This document shows, piece by piece, positions 35,348 through 46,699 of a stretch of DNA of 64,000 bases. Position 1 is the stretch's first letter; each line of letters begins with the position of its first letter. The stretch is from Proteles cristata cristata (lineage: Eukaryota > Chordata > Mammalia > Carnivora > Hyaenidae): assembly GCA_017311185.1 (NCBI GenBank), contig JAESUZ010000446.1:788522-852521 (forward strand). Reading direction: 5' to 3'. Made by a program: the position numbers and the translations under genes. The notes beneath the pieces were generated by a model that saw only the letters and a program-made list of their open reading frames with translations, made no database searches and was not told where the DNA came from.

Positions 35348-35494
35348 AATCTGCTGTTAAGCAATCTCTCATAGAGCCTGTAAGTCTCGCAGTAAAAGCA
35401 TAACATCTTGAGGAAGGTGGTTCTGGGTGGGAGGAGATGGGTGGGGCGGTTGGAGACTCGGCAGAGAGGAAGGGGAGGGGAACGAATGAAGGCA

Positions 35495-36160
35495 GAACTT
35501 CAAGTCATTCAACACCTAACAAATATGGACTAAGAGCCACCCTATCTTAGCCACTGGGGATGCGCGGAGAACAAGACGAAGATCCCTACTGTTGGTGATC
35601 TTGCACTTTAGCGGAGAGACACATAAAACCAAGACAAAGAAGGAAACCATCCGGCACTTGTATCTCTGATGACAAAAAGTTCTGCGCAGCAAAGCCACGC
35701 AGGGAAGGACACAAAAACACGGAGGGTAGAGATTTGTGACTGACACTACACAGGACAGCGAGGAAAGACCGCCGCAGCCAGGCGACGGCTCAGTCAGACA
35801 GAAGGACAGACAACCTAATGGGGGGGGGGGGAATGAGGGCCAGGTCCCGGGAATGGGGGGGGCATCTTAGAAGAGGAGGCCAGGCGGGGAGCTAGTGGGC
35901 ACTGAAGGCTGCGGCCATGAGTGGGACTTCCCACTGACTGAGGTACCCGGGTCTCGGAGAGTCTGAACGGAGGAGGGACGTGTGTGATTTACACCTGAAC
36001 GCCACCAGCCCGGCCATCTCATTGAGGCAGAGGAGGAACGCAGCAGGCCACGGCGGTGACCCGGGAGAGAGCTGCTGGTGGCCTGGACCAGGGTGGTCGT
36101 GATCCTGAAAACACTGACGGGATTCGCCGATGGGACAGATAGGTGACAGTTGGCAATCAC
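35495..36160 (-). repeat. L2-type relic
   Basis: CATTCAACACCTAACAAATA, CCACTGGGGATGCGCGGAGA and, further on, GGTGGCCTGGACCAGGGTGG follow a decayed L2-like consensus from recall. Boundaries are approximate and the right-hand part is the weaker. Confidence 0.45.
35820..35831. repeat. G homopolymer, 12 nt
   Basis: Twelve consecutive G on the plus strand followed within 40 nt by GGGGGG; C-rich in the transcript. Confidence 0.95.
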
Positions 36161-36419
36161 TCGGTCTTCTATTCTATTCTATAATGCTTTCTTTCACTTC
36201 TTAAAAAATCTGAGTCAAATGTGGCCAAATGCCAGCACCTGACCCCTCAAGGCAGGAGGTCTAGGAGACTACGTGTATTTACTGTTTTCTGTACTCTCTA
36301 ATATGTCTCAAACATAACCGATGACCAAATGGGGTACGTTCATCAGTCAGTGTCTGAGGGTTTTCTTCAGGAAAAGAGGATACCAATTAGGGTTCACTAT
36401 TTTGAGTCTTTTTAAACAT

Positions 36420-36638
36420 TTTTTTTTAAATGTTTTATTTATTTCTAGGAGAGAGAAACAGCGTGAGCAGGGGAGGGTCAGAGAGAGAGGGAGTCACAGA
36501 CTGAAACAGGCTCCAGACTCTGAGCTGGCAGTCAGCACAGAGCCCGACGCGGGGCTCGAACCCACGAACCGTGAGATCATGACCCGAGCGAAAGTCGGAA
36601 AGTCGGACGCTTAACCGACTAAGCCACCCAGGCGCCCC
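36420..36638 (-). repeat. CAN-SINE, young type B
   Basis: TTTATTTCTAGGAGAGAG junction and GGCAGTCAGCACAGAG. A small internal duplication of AAAGTCGG is present at about 36590-36606. It abuts the T-rich tail of the next copy. Confidence 0.95.
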
Positions 36639-36647
36639 ATTTATAAA

Positions 36648-36852
36648 CATTTTTTAAAGTTTATTTATTTTTAAAGTAGAGGCAGAGTGGGAGCAGGGGA
36701 GAGGCAGAGAGAGGAAGACACAGAATCCGACGAAGGCTCCAGGCTCTGAGCTATCAGCACAGAGCCCGACGTGGGGCTCAAGCTAACTGAACACGAGATC
36801 ATGACCTGAGCCAAAGTTGGATACTCAATAGACTGAGCCACCCAGGCGCCCC
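36648..36852 (-). repeat. CAN-SINE, standard type
   Basis: AAAGTTTATTTATTTTTAAA tail and GAGCCACCCAGGCGCCCC head. Its tail hosts the young copy at 36420-36638. Confidence 0.95.
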
Positions 36853-36859
36853 GTGGAGA

Positions 36860-37780
36860 CAGATTTTACAGATTTTTGTTTAACTTAAGAAATAGATTCA
36901 AAACAGTGTAAGTATGGATATCTGTTCTGTGCAAATCCCCCACACCATCGGTTATCTTTTGTTTCATCAGCTCCTTCCCACTGGGGAATGAGCACGATAG
37001 TATCTTCGGTCTGGGGATCAGGCAGAATTGTGAGTGGTGTTTATGGTTCTAACAGCAATCTAAGCCACGTAATATATTCACGGAAAGCACATACATAGGA
37101 AAACATCTAAACTCATTTCCCAACATGAATAATAAGTCCGACATACTGTACACACAAAGCTCAGGGTTTGAGTTAAAATCAACTTTTATAAGAAGAGCGC
37201 ATACGTTCATAGGTTAATAAAGAACAGTGTTTGAACAACTTCCATGACATGATTCTCGGCCCTGCTATCGACACAGAAGACATAACAAATTAGCACACAT
37301 GGAAACCACAAAACTACCACTACCAAAAACCCCACCACCACCTCTGAACTTTAATTCACTTTAATTGCAAAAGTAGATTTTACTAGGCACGTAACATACA
37401 GCAAACATATTCTCCCAAAATGGTGAGAGCTCACAAATAAATCGGCCAAGACTTTGTAACAATCACAGGCCCTTGGAAAATTATTTTGTAGAATTGTAAT
37501 TCTCCAACTGTATTTCTCCAAACATCATGAAACACAATTATCCAGAGGCACACCTACTTTCCAAATAAATATCTGAATTATGCTAACGGTCTTTTTTCTA
37601 AAACGTATTTCTAATGGTTTAATAAGTTCGTAAGAAATATATTAAAAATACCTAGAGGCAGTGGTAAACATGAAAACCCTGCTTAATGGAATAATCCCAT
37701 AATCAAAATGCATCCACGAATATTTTCCCTTTATTCAACCCTGTGAGGAAATACCCACAGAGTGTTTTCTTTAAATTCTT
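36860..37780. other. repeat-free AT-rich intronic stretch
   Basis: About 900 nt with no repeat or exon that I can recognise. Confidence 0.6.
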
Positions 37781-39158
37781 AAACGGATCTTCTTTCTGCC
37801 TAGGGATTTATAAAGTCCAACCACACAGCACTTCAGAGATCTAGAAAACTTCTTTCTTTGATGACCCGGACCCATCCGCACAAAGGCTCTGATCCCAGAA
37901 GTTGGGAAGAAATAAAGATGGTCCACGGGATTCTGAAATTCAACGAGCAGCCTGTTGGTAAATGTCACGCAGGAAACGACTTCTCTGATCGGCTACCACA
38001 GATTGTTCATAATAAGAAACCTATACGATTGTGCTCGCGGTTATAAACATATCCAGCCTGTGTCCCTGGCTTGACCCCGCAGAGCACCCGTGGAATCCGC
38101 AGGTGTCCCGTTTGACTGACCGTCTTGAAAACCGACGCACGACTTGGCGGGAGTCACCCGCAGGGAGGCTGAGGGCCATGGAATCGGGAGACGCACCACC
38201 CGTGTGGCCTTGGCGGGTCACATAAACTCTCTGAGACTCGGCCTCGTGGCAGCTGCGGGTGAGCACGGAGCACAGGGGAGGGTGAGCGCCCAGCGGGGCA
38301 CGGGGCTGACGGGCGCGCAGCAGATCAGAGGCTGCCGCGGGGACACAATGACCGCCAGGCATCGGGAACTTAACCTTTATTATTCATTCCCCTCTCAACA
38401 CAGGGGCGCCTACAAACAATCGTGTCTTTGGCATCTGGAGAGGATGGCACAGACCCCCACTACTCTGTGCAGATACCTGTTCAAGGGCTGCAGGGAGTTC
38501 ATTTCCCGCATCTCTTCCTGTTTCCCCTTCCATTATTCTGTGATCTCCTCCGTTGCCTTCCCACCTCCTCTCCTTCCATCTGGCAGGAGCGTCAGGTCTG
38601 CAGGGGCTGCGAACCACGTTACCGAGCTGCACGCGAGGTACTCACCCAGAAGGAGGCTCGTGGCTTCTGGGATGAAGTGATTTTAGCACAACCCGGCTTC
38701 CGATTTAATTATTTTAATGCGTTACGGTATCACATTGTTGGCTACCAGAGAGGGAGCTTGGGGAAGGACATTAACTTCTTGGAAACAAACACGGAAGAAA
38801 TGCTTCTTCAGCACGTTGCTGCATTTTTAAGGCCACTTCTCGGACACCCTCAAGTGTTCAGCCTCCATCACTCGGTGACGCTGTGCCCTCTGTCACCGCT
38901 GCCCAGAAGCCCTGCCACGCAACGGCGGACGGGGAACCACCATGGACCGAAGGGGGGCTTCTCCAGAAGCCCGAAGTCACGCACCTCGCCGAGGGAAGGA
39001 GCTGTGACAGCATCCTCTGTTGAGCCACCCGTGACACACTATCTTCCCACAATCTAAATCGTTTACAACATAAACTTCTCAAGATCACTGAAGGCACACT
39101 TTGGAGACACCACCTTCCCGAGCCTCCCGAGCCCTGCACACGTTCAGAGAATACGAAC

Positions 39159-39306
39159 CTTTGGGAGGTGTGAGATTGACTCCATTTTTAAGGCACCATT
39201 GTACAGGTAAAATCCCCAAAGAATCCGCATGGCACAGCATCGAGAGTTTACTAGGTTCTGGTCTTAGGTCATCAATGGTCACTTGGAAAAAATGATTGTT
39301 AAAAAC
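39159..39306 (-). CDS. SFMBT2: SFMBT2 internal exon: rest of MBT repeat 3
   Basis: This 148-nt exon enters in phase 0 and leaves after 1 nt of a Gly codon. It encodes [18 protein letters not shown]... to ...NGVNLTPPK (about residues 325-373), which is the barrel and C-terminal part of MBT3. The PVQWC motif replaces the commoner PVGWC of MBT repeats; I recall Gln here in human too. The acceptor is GTGTTTTCTTCCAG. The donor is AAAG followed by GTTCGT, a clear departure from the GTRAGT consensus and the weakest of the seven donors. If the donor were ignored, translation would continue as a Ser-Tyr-Ser-Leu tail to a nearby stop. The upstream intron (39307-43080) is 3774 nt and the downstream intron is 14.1 kb. 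Confidence 0.95.
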
Positions 39307-39914
39307 CTGGAAGAAAACACAACCACAGAGCCAAGGGTTAATTCCCCGGATTACCACACGATACCAGTACAAAACGCTCGTAAGTGTCCAAATACAATCA
39401 ACAGGTTTCATCAAAAGGATTTCGGCACAAACCGGCACCTCGAGGAATATTGCTCAATTGATCCAGTTGCCAAAAGGTGCAGGATCACTGTGGTCATTTT
39501 AACGAAAAGAGAAGTGAGTGAGTCGTATTCAGAAGAAAGAGCACAAAACAATGTCAGTGACGTTGGAGAAGTAAACAGTCAGTGCTGAAAGAACAAGCTC
39601 ACAAGGAAGGCAAACCCAGACCCAAAGCCAGGATGGGCCCTGGAAGGCCAGCGGTTTCTCCACGGCCACGGCAGGGACCCACGTCTTCACAGCAGGGACC
39701 CATGTCCTCACAGCAGATCATTCAAGAACTCCGCCGTCTGGCTTGGAACTCTCTTACGAGGCTAAGATTTCTGGCCCCCTTCTTTACAGAATATTTTCTG
39801 GAAGCAGCCTAATTACAAAGCAGGAGAGTATACTCACTTCCGCGAACTCTAGTAAAGAGCCCTAATTCTGCCGCCTGAGATCCGCCTCTGAAAGTAGACT
39901 TTATGGAGCAAAAG

Positions 39915-40165
39915 CTCAAACCTCACCTTCCTAGTAAGATCTTCCCTGGAGCAGATTTACAACCACACCTTCCCTCCCACACTGGGGCCTTCCAGCCTCC
40001 TCCAGTCCCTTCCCTGCTGTGTCTTTCTTCGTAGCATTTAACATGTACCTTTCTTTTGACTGGCTTACTTTTTTCTCTCCCATCACCCGTTAAAATACAA
40101 GGTCTGTAAAAGCAGGGACTTTTGTCTACATCCTCACTGTCCAGAACAGTGGCTACATTAAACGC
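39915..40165 (+). repeat. L2 3' fragment
   Basis: Consistent L2 order: CCAGTCCCTTCCCTGCTGTG, CGTAGCATTTAACATGTACC, AAAAGCAGGGACTTTTGTCT, and CCAGAACAGTGGCTACATTA. Confidence 0.7.
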
Positions 40166-40231
40166 CAATGGGATCTAATCTTGTGCACGTGCGTGTACAC
40201 ACACAGATGTGTATTAAAAACCTGGACTTCT

Positions 40232-40467
40232 GGGGGCGCCTGGGTGGCTTAGTCGGTGAAGCGTCCGACTTTCGCTTAGGTCATGATCTCGCGGTTCGTG
40301 GGTTCGAGCCCCGCGTCGGGCTCTGTGCTGACTGCCAGCTCGGAGCCTGGAGCCTGTTTCAGAGTCTGTATCTCCCTCTCTGACCCTCCCCTGCTCACGC
40401 TGCCTCTCTCTCTCTCCTAGAAATAAATAAAAAATATTTTTAAAAAAACCCAAAAAACAAAAAACAA
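40232..40467 (+). repeat. CAN-SINE, young type B
   Basis: Flanked by AAAAACCTGGACTTCTG (40216-40232) and AAAAACCCGGACTTCTG (40468-40484), one mismatch. The A-rich tail shows AAAC irregularities. Confidence 0.95.
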
Positions 40468-41361
40468 AAAAACCCGGACTTCTGTGGCAGGATTTGTTGA
40501 TACTCCTGGACCTTGTAAGGATGGGCACTGAGGAATCTCTACAACCTATTAAAACGCATATCCGTGTGTCTATGCTTCGGAAGGAAACGTCCATCAGTCT
40601 CGTCAAACCCATTAGGGTTTGTGTCCCACGTGGTACAGAACCACTGAGCTCTCTGGTCCAAAACCGGCAGTCTGAGGGCTAAAACCTGGAGCAGCCAACC
40701 AGCCGGCCCTGGACTGTGCAGCTCAGAGCCAGCCGTGAAAGAAACAGAACCAAGGTTCTTTATCTAAATAATACAATATAATTCACACACACAGGTGATA
40801 CTGTCGTCACCATCATCTGTCCATCCCGTACGGTTCTGGGTCACCAAAAACATAATCTATAAGCTCATTGTACTGCTAAAGGTTGGCCATTTAACACACA
40901 GTTACCCACTTTATCTATTGGCTTTCCTGTTATTTGTGTCTTCAACGGCTGTGCCACAAAGAAAAGCCCCGAGGAAAATAAAAATGAAATTTTCATTGTG
41001 ATGAGTGGTACCGGCACAGCGTGATATTCTCAAACATGATATTCTAAAGCCTTCCCCAATGTTAAGAGAATTACGTTTAATTGTAAATACCTACTCCCTT
41101 AGAACATCCTGAAATTTCACAACATGTAGGGGAACCTTGAACCTGCCTGTCTAAGTCCTAAGGGGCCAAAACACACAGTCTAATCCGCACGTGTCTTACA
41201 ACACAGGGCCAGAAAGGGTTTCTGGGGAACAGAAAGGCTGAGTACTTCATCTTTAGTATAAAGGGTAAGAGAAAAACAAAATGGAAAAGAAAATGTGGCT
41301 TAAAAAAATCAGAGAGAATATCCTCCCTGCCCTCACCCCCAATAAGACTTATTTATTGTGC

Positions 41362-41570
41362 GGGGCGCCTGGGGGGCTCAGTTGGTTAAGGGTCCGACTT
41401 TGGCTCAGGTCACAATCTCGAGGGTCGTGAGTTGGAGCCCTACGAAGGGCACTGTGCTGACAGCTCAGAGCCTGGAGCCTGCTTCGGATTCTGTGTCTCC
41501 CTCTCTCTACCTCTCGCCTGCTCATGATCTGTCTCTCTCTGTCTTTCAATAATAAAAACACAAGAAAAAG
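41362..41570 (+). repeat. CAN-SINE, standard type
   Basis: GGGGCGCCTGGGGGGCTCAG, GACAGCTCAGAGCCTGGAG, CAATAATAAAAACACAAG tail. Confidence 0.95.
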
Positions 41571-43080
41571 AGTTACTTACTGTGAAACTAAACTACTGCA
41601 AACCTATCCAACAAGATACTGGGGTCTGGGCTGAAGCTAACTGTAATTAGTATGTCACATTCTAACATTACAGATCACAATTATTTGCAGGCAGAAAAGC
41701 ATGAGTCTGCTGCTGAGAGACCAAGCACATGGGCACCTCCATCTAGTTTACTGTATAAACACCAGGTGACCCTGATACTGTTACCTCTTAGAATGAGGAC
41801 AGGGTAACGTTTACACAGATAAATGGGCAGCTGGCACTATTGCATCAGCTGCTGCTGGAATAAAGGGAAATCCTGGCCAGGGTGCAAGGTAACACCTCTC
41901 AGTCTGGGAAAACGTGCAATTACCAGAAAGCACAATGAAAAACCCCAAAGGTCAATTTAAATATAAAAGGTTTTACCAGAGGGTGTTATGGCGGAGAACA
42001 AAAATTGCAACCCCAAAAACCACCATGCAAAGTATCACTCCGTATTTTTTTTCCTCATGGGCCAGTTAATCTTCAAATAAATGAGCAGTGACATAAAAGC
42101 AACTTATGTTCTGAAGAAAAAATATTTAGAAGAAAAGAAAAACCATGGCCACAACCACTTTCCATATTGTGAATCACATTATCAGCACTGTGCTTCTAAA
42201 ATCTTACCAAATCGTGAATAAGAAAAAAGAGCACACAAATGACTTGAGACCCTCATCACTGTGTCAACAAACCCAGGCTTCCTTAGTGAAAGAAATTAAA
42301 ATGGAACCGTTAATTAAGTTCGCTCACAAAAGGCCATTAACTAAAACATACATTGGGCAAGAATGAGTCTTGGCCTCTCCCATCATCTGTAAGGGGACCC
42401 TCAAGGTAGAAACATGTGACTCAGGTGTCACTTCCACAGGTGACCTCCTCGACGGTGAAGGGACATTGCAATCTTCAAAGACCATCAGACCACAATGACA
42501 GCGACTTTACAGTAAAAGGCAATTTCATCTCAAATCAGAGAATCGGAGAAGCAGGCTCTCCCCTTGGTGAGTGAAAGCCAGTAACAACATAGACGCAGAC
42601 GGGGACAGGGGGCCACACGGAGATGGGGATCAGCTTCCCACTGCCTTCTTGGATGTCCAAACTATAAACGCATCACACACGCCGGCCGGTGGACGAGGAA
42701 CAGGGTCCCAGTGCACGGAGGACACCGCGTGACGCATGAGCCCGTCGTGTCAAAGATTAAGGGGAACAAACAGGGACGTCGCGGTGGCCATGGCCAACAG
42801 CAGAAGGCAGCAGGAAGAGCTCACGGCTGCAGACCCCGCGTGCATCTGGGCCTTCTTCCTGGCCACTCGGGGACCCCGGCATCTACCGTCTGTGCTCCCC
42901 AAATCCCTGCTGCAGCAGGAGGCAGGCGACCAGCCTCACTCTCTTCGACCAGTGACGGCTGGGCTGGCGACAGGTGCCCTCCACTGCCCTCCGCACGCCC
43001 CTGCGCCCGCATGTGTCATCTGGTTGGCTGCGAGCGGAAACACGGGAGGCTGAGGTGGGGAGCCAGGGGGGTAAGCTCAC

Positions 43081-43182
43081 CTTGGTCACCGACGCGGGAC
43101 AGATGTGGAAGGGCTCGCTCAAATTCACTGTTTCGAGCTTCATCCCGACTGTGAAGAAATGGCTTCTCAGATCTGCGTGATC
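43081..43182 (-). CDS. SFMBT2: SFMBT2 internal exon: start of MBT repeat 3 core
   Basis: This 102-nt exon (34 codons, phase 0 at both ends) begins [10 protein letters not shown] and ends PASVTK. It carries the MBT signature GMKLET, the first beta-strand of MBT repeat 3 (about human residues 291-324). The acceptor on the minus strand is GCTCTCCCTTCCCTGCAG, a strong pyrimidine tract, and the donor is AAG followed by GTGAGC. Compared with the human protein as I recall it, the stretch after GMKLETVN differs at about four positions (here LSEPFHIC). The exon is symmetrical, so skipping would delete 34 residues without a frameshift. It joins in frame to 39159-39306. The next exon upstream (expected to end near MEVFK) was not found up to position 64000. 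Confidence 0.95.
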
Positions 43183-44928
43183 CTGCAGGGAAGGGAGAGC
43201 GAGGCTGAAAAGCGGCCATATCGTACATCAACTCGCGCCCTGTCTGCACGCCATCCGTCAAACATTTTATTGGGTAACTAAAATCGGATTGAAAGAATTA
43301 ACCCTCCCCCATTTCAAATTTCTCATGATCGCAAGATACTGCGGATTTAATTATTTTCTGCAGGCTAAATTGCTTTTCCAGGGGAAGGAAACAAGGCTTT
43401 GTGGTCTTGCTTAAATTGACACTAAATTAAGAAAAAAAAATTCACATGGCGCTGCTCTGATCGTCCCAGGCATGAGAAGCGAGGCACGGCAGAGCGATGG
43501 GGGCCATCAGTCATCTGAAACACACAGCGGGTGCATCTTCAGGCCTCTTGTTTCTGGAGGTAACTCCCAAAGGCTTCCGGGAGACCCTGAGGGTGACACG
43601 TTTGGTCCCCACCCCCCGTGCCCCGTGCCTGAGAGCTTACAGCTTATCAGTTACTGGTGGTCAGCTGCCTGTCCGGGGAATGTGTGCGTGTAAAGGTTCA
43701 ATTCAGCCCTGCACAGTCGGAACTCGACTCCGGCTCCCTAAAGAGGAGCCACAGCCCCGTTTAATAGGTGTCTGGTGGTTTTATACCCTGCACACGGCGA
43801 CCTTCTATGTGGGAGACACAGCCCCCCACTGCTTCTCAAGAAAATCAGTTCCAACACTGCTTTCCCCCTGTGGCGGCAGAGGAGGCTGGCTGGGCTCCGG
43901 ATGCCACGATTCACCTGGCTGAGAGGGAGCTCACCTCCTAACTCACAGTCCGGGCAAACGGTGGTGGATAAAGAAATATATTTGCAGCCTGTCCCTGGGG
44001 AAATAATCGCTGCAAATAAATCCTATTTCTAAATACATCAGTGGGGGGAGATGCACCATGACTATGTAGGGATCTATTCCTTTCTTCGATCTGCAGACCT
44101 AAAGTGGGCTTTTAATTAATTCAATGTCATTCCCCACGCGGGGCTGGGGCTGCCCAGCCTGCAGAAGCTGGTCAGCGTGGTCGGTGCGGTGCTTGGGGCC
44201 AGAGAACCGCTCACAACACCCCCCCCCCTCCACGCCACTGCCCTACCAACGAAGGGGCGGGCTTTGAACACCCAGAGACCATAAGGGTGCTGTCCAGCAC
44301 CGTCACCGCGGGCTGCAAAGGTATCCGTATCTGGTAGGTGCACCGGGAACGCTAGGTCTGGAGGAAGCAAGCGGTATCACGTCCCGTGGTGGCGGGGTGG
44401 GGGGCTGACCCGTAAGAAGGGATGTGTCCCATGCGCGGTGGCCTGTGATGAACACTCACGGACAGAACTAGCCTCTTCCCAACCTTTGTCAGTCCCTTCA
44501 GAGCTCAACAATCAACACTATACACATTGTATGCATGTGAGGGAAAGCACAAGGAAATACCCTTTACGTGCAGGAGATGATTTTTATTTTTTTAGTATTG
44601 AAAACACAGCGTTTATTTTTAATGGTGGCTGGGAAACTGGCTCAGGGGAAAAAAAATTCAAAAGATCCCATATAGAGAGTTAATGCATATTAACACACAT
44701 CAACCACGGTGCCAGGGCAGAGCCACAAACCACGGGGATGACACAAAGCAGTAACCCTGACCCAGAAAGGACGGATAACACACCTGAATTACAAGATTAA
44801 AAGTTAAAGTTCCTATGAGACATCAATACCCTCCCCCCTCAGCATCTCAATACCAGTGAGAACTCAAGCACGTTAGTCGACTGTGCAGATAAACAATTTT
44901 CCCCTTTTAAGTTCAAAAACCCTTTCGC

Positions 44929-45150
44929 TGAGGCCCTGGGTGGCTCAGTCAGTTAAGTGTCTGACATTGGCTCAGGTCATGATCTCGCAGTTTGTGGGTC
45001 CGAGCCCTGCGTCAGGCTCTGTGCTGACAGCTCAGAGCCTAGAGCCTGTTTCAGATTCTGTGTCTCCCTCTCTTTCTGACCCTCCCCTGCTCATGCTGTC
45101 TCTCTCTCTCTCTCAGAAATAAATAAAACATTAAAAAAAGTAAAACAAAG
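44929..45150 (+). repeat. CAN-SINE, intermediate type
   Basis: GAGGCCCTGGGTGGCTCAGT head, GACAGCTCAGAGCCTAGAG, CTCAGAAATAAATAAAAC. It mixes standard body with a type-B-like tail. Confidence 0.94.
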
Positions 45151-45299
45151 AAACAAAACAAAAACCCCTTCCCCTTTTGGAAAAAAAGGAATTATTCCAA
45201 AATCATTATATAACACAACCTCACGTGAATAGAGTCAACAAGTTTAAGCCGTCATTCTTACACAGCTTGACAATACAGAACTGTCCTTAGGAAGTAATG

Positions 45300-45632
45300 A
45301 CACACTCGTGCCTGAACAGCATCGGGGGTTAGGGTGACAACGTCCAGCACAGTTGAGAATCTGCGTGTAACTTCTGACTCCCCCAAAACTTAACGAATAG
45401 CCTCCTACTGACCAAGAGAAGCCTTACCAATCCTGCAAACAGCTGATGAGCATGTATTCTGTACATGGTCTGTATTACGTATGGTATTCTTACAATAGAG
45501 TAAGCTAGAGAAAAGAAAACGTTAGGAAGAAAATCAAGAGAAAGTACATGTATTACAGCACTCTCTCGTATTTATCAGGAAAAATCTGCGTGTAGATGGA
45601 GTTCAGGTCAATGCTGTTCAAGGGTCAACTGC
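45300..45632. mobile_element. Tigger/mariner-type DNA transposon relic
   Basis: The terminal GTTCAAGGGTCAACTG at 45616-45631, the internal TGACTCCCCCAAAACTTAAC, and TTCTTACAATAGAGTAAGCT then AGAGAAAAGAAAACGTTA match a short TcMar-Tigger-type element from recall. The opposite terminus is decayed. Confidence 0.75.
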
Positions 45633-46527
45633 TTAATAAATGGCCCAGACAAATGTAGTATCTCACAGATGTTCCACTTCTCTCTGCTATCAGATGTCCC
45701 TCCCCGTTGTTCTGTTCCCTCTCATTACGGGGGCTGTGACTCACCCATGTTAGGACATTTGTTTCGCTTTTCCTCTGCTTCTGCTGTGAGGGGCTCCCGA
45801 TGGCATTCTGGGCTTCTGGTCTACCTGCCACCTTCAGTCCCTCTTGATTTCAGCTGTGTGCCCACGCTTTGTCCCATAGCCCTCTGTCCCTCCCTTTGTT
45901 CCCAGGAGAGCCAGCTTTCCAAGGCGGGGTTAACGCAGGAACTTCCAGACCCTTTCTACATCCCAGCTCTCCGTCTGACCTCCACCACTGGCTTGAAGTC
46001 TTGAGGCAAGTCCACGCCCACCCGTATCTAAGATCCAAGCCCTGCAGAAGGTCTCTCCGCCGCAGCTCCCAATGCTGTGCTGAAAAGTCTATAGGACCAG
46101 GCATCCCATGCTCCTAGCTGTCCCTTCACAGTTGTTGTGTGGGACCAGGCAATGGCTGCTTTTCCTTAGAAATGGAGCATCAAGGCTTAGGGCAAGAATT
46201 TGCTCCTCAGATAACCTTCTCCATTTGTCGCTGCAGCTTGTGTTATAAACGTTTATTGTTAATGACTTCAGTGTCATCCGCATCCAACTATATCTCTAGG
46301 TAAAGAGGGGATCATTATGTGCGGGTATCACACACTCTCTTCCCTCTTTCCTGGTGCGGCCATGTGCTTGCCAACCACGGTGTGGTTTCGTCCATAAAAA
46401 ATACCAGTCACATCAAAAAATATACATGGCCATACAGGGGACGAAAATAAAATGTTAATGACATTAATATTTTTTAAAAAATTAAAAGGGTGTTGACAGT
46501 ATTTTCTTTCAATGATATGAAAATATT

Positions 46528-46699
46528 TCTTTAAATGTTTATTTGTTTTTGAGAAAGAGAGAGTGGGCAGGGGAGGGGCAGAGGGGCGGGGTACAGAGGA
46601 TTCAAAACCAGATGTGGGGCTGGAACTCACAAACCGTGAGTGAGATCATGACCTGAACTGAAGTCCGCTGCTCAACCGACTGAGTCACCCAGGTGCCCC
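46528..46699 (-). repeat. CAN-SINE, diverged and shortened
   Basis: AAATGTTTATTTGTTTTTGA at left, CTGAGTCACCCAGGTGCCCC at right. Internal deletion after the purine tract. Confidence 0.92.

Larger units (their letters stand above)
25062..39158 (-). other. SFMBT2 intron, 14097 nt
   Basis: This phase 1 intron lies between MBT3 and MBT4. It contains a CpG-dense patch (25261-26040), largely unique sequence from 26100 to 28700, SINEs at 28738, 30070, 30300 and 30937, an old L1 in plus orientation with two SINEs inside (33200-35140), a SINE at 35144, L2 debris, a SINE pair at 36420/36648, then 36860-39150 without obvious repeats. Confidence 0.85.
39307..43080 (-). other. SFMBT2 intron, 3774 nt
   Basis: This phase 0 intron lies within MBT3. 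It contains an L2 3' fragment (39915-40165), a young SINE at 40232 with 17-bp target-site duplications, another SINE at 41362, and about 1.1 kb of repeat-poor sequence (41600-42700). A CpG-rich stretch (42600-43060) lies just downstream of the exon at 43081. Confidence 0.85.

Noticed and set aside
38144..39057. Overlapping 178- and 211-codon plus-strand frames just beside an SFMBT2 exon
   Set aside because: There is no conserved domain, they are on the opposite strand to the gene, and they overlap each other in different frames.
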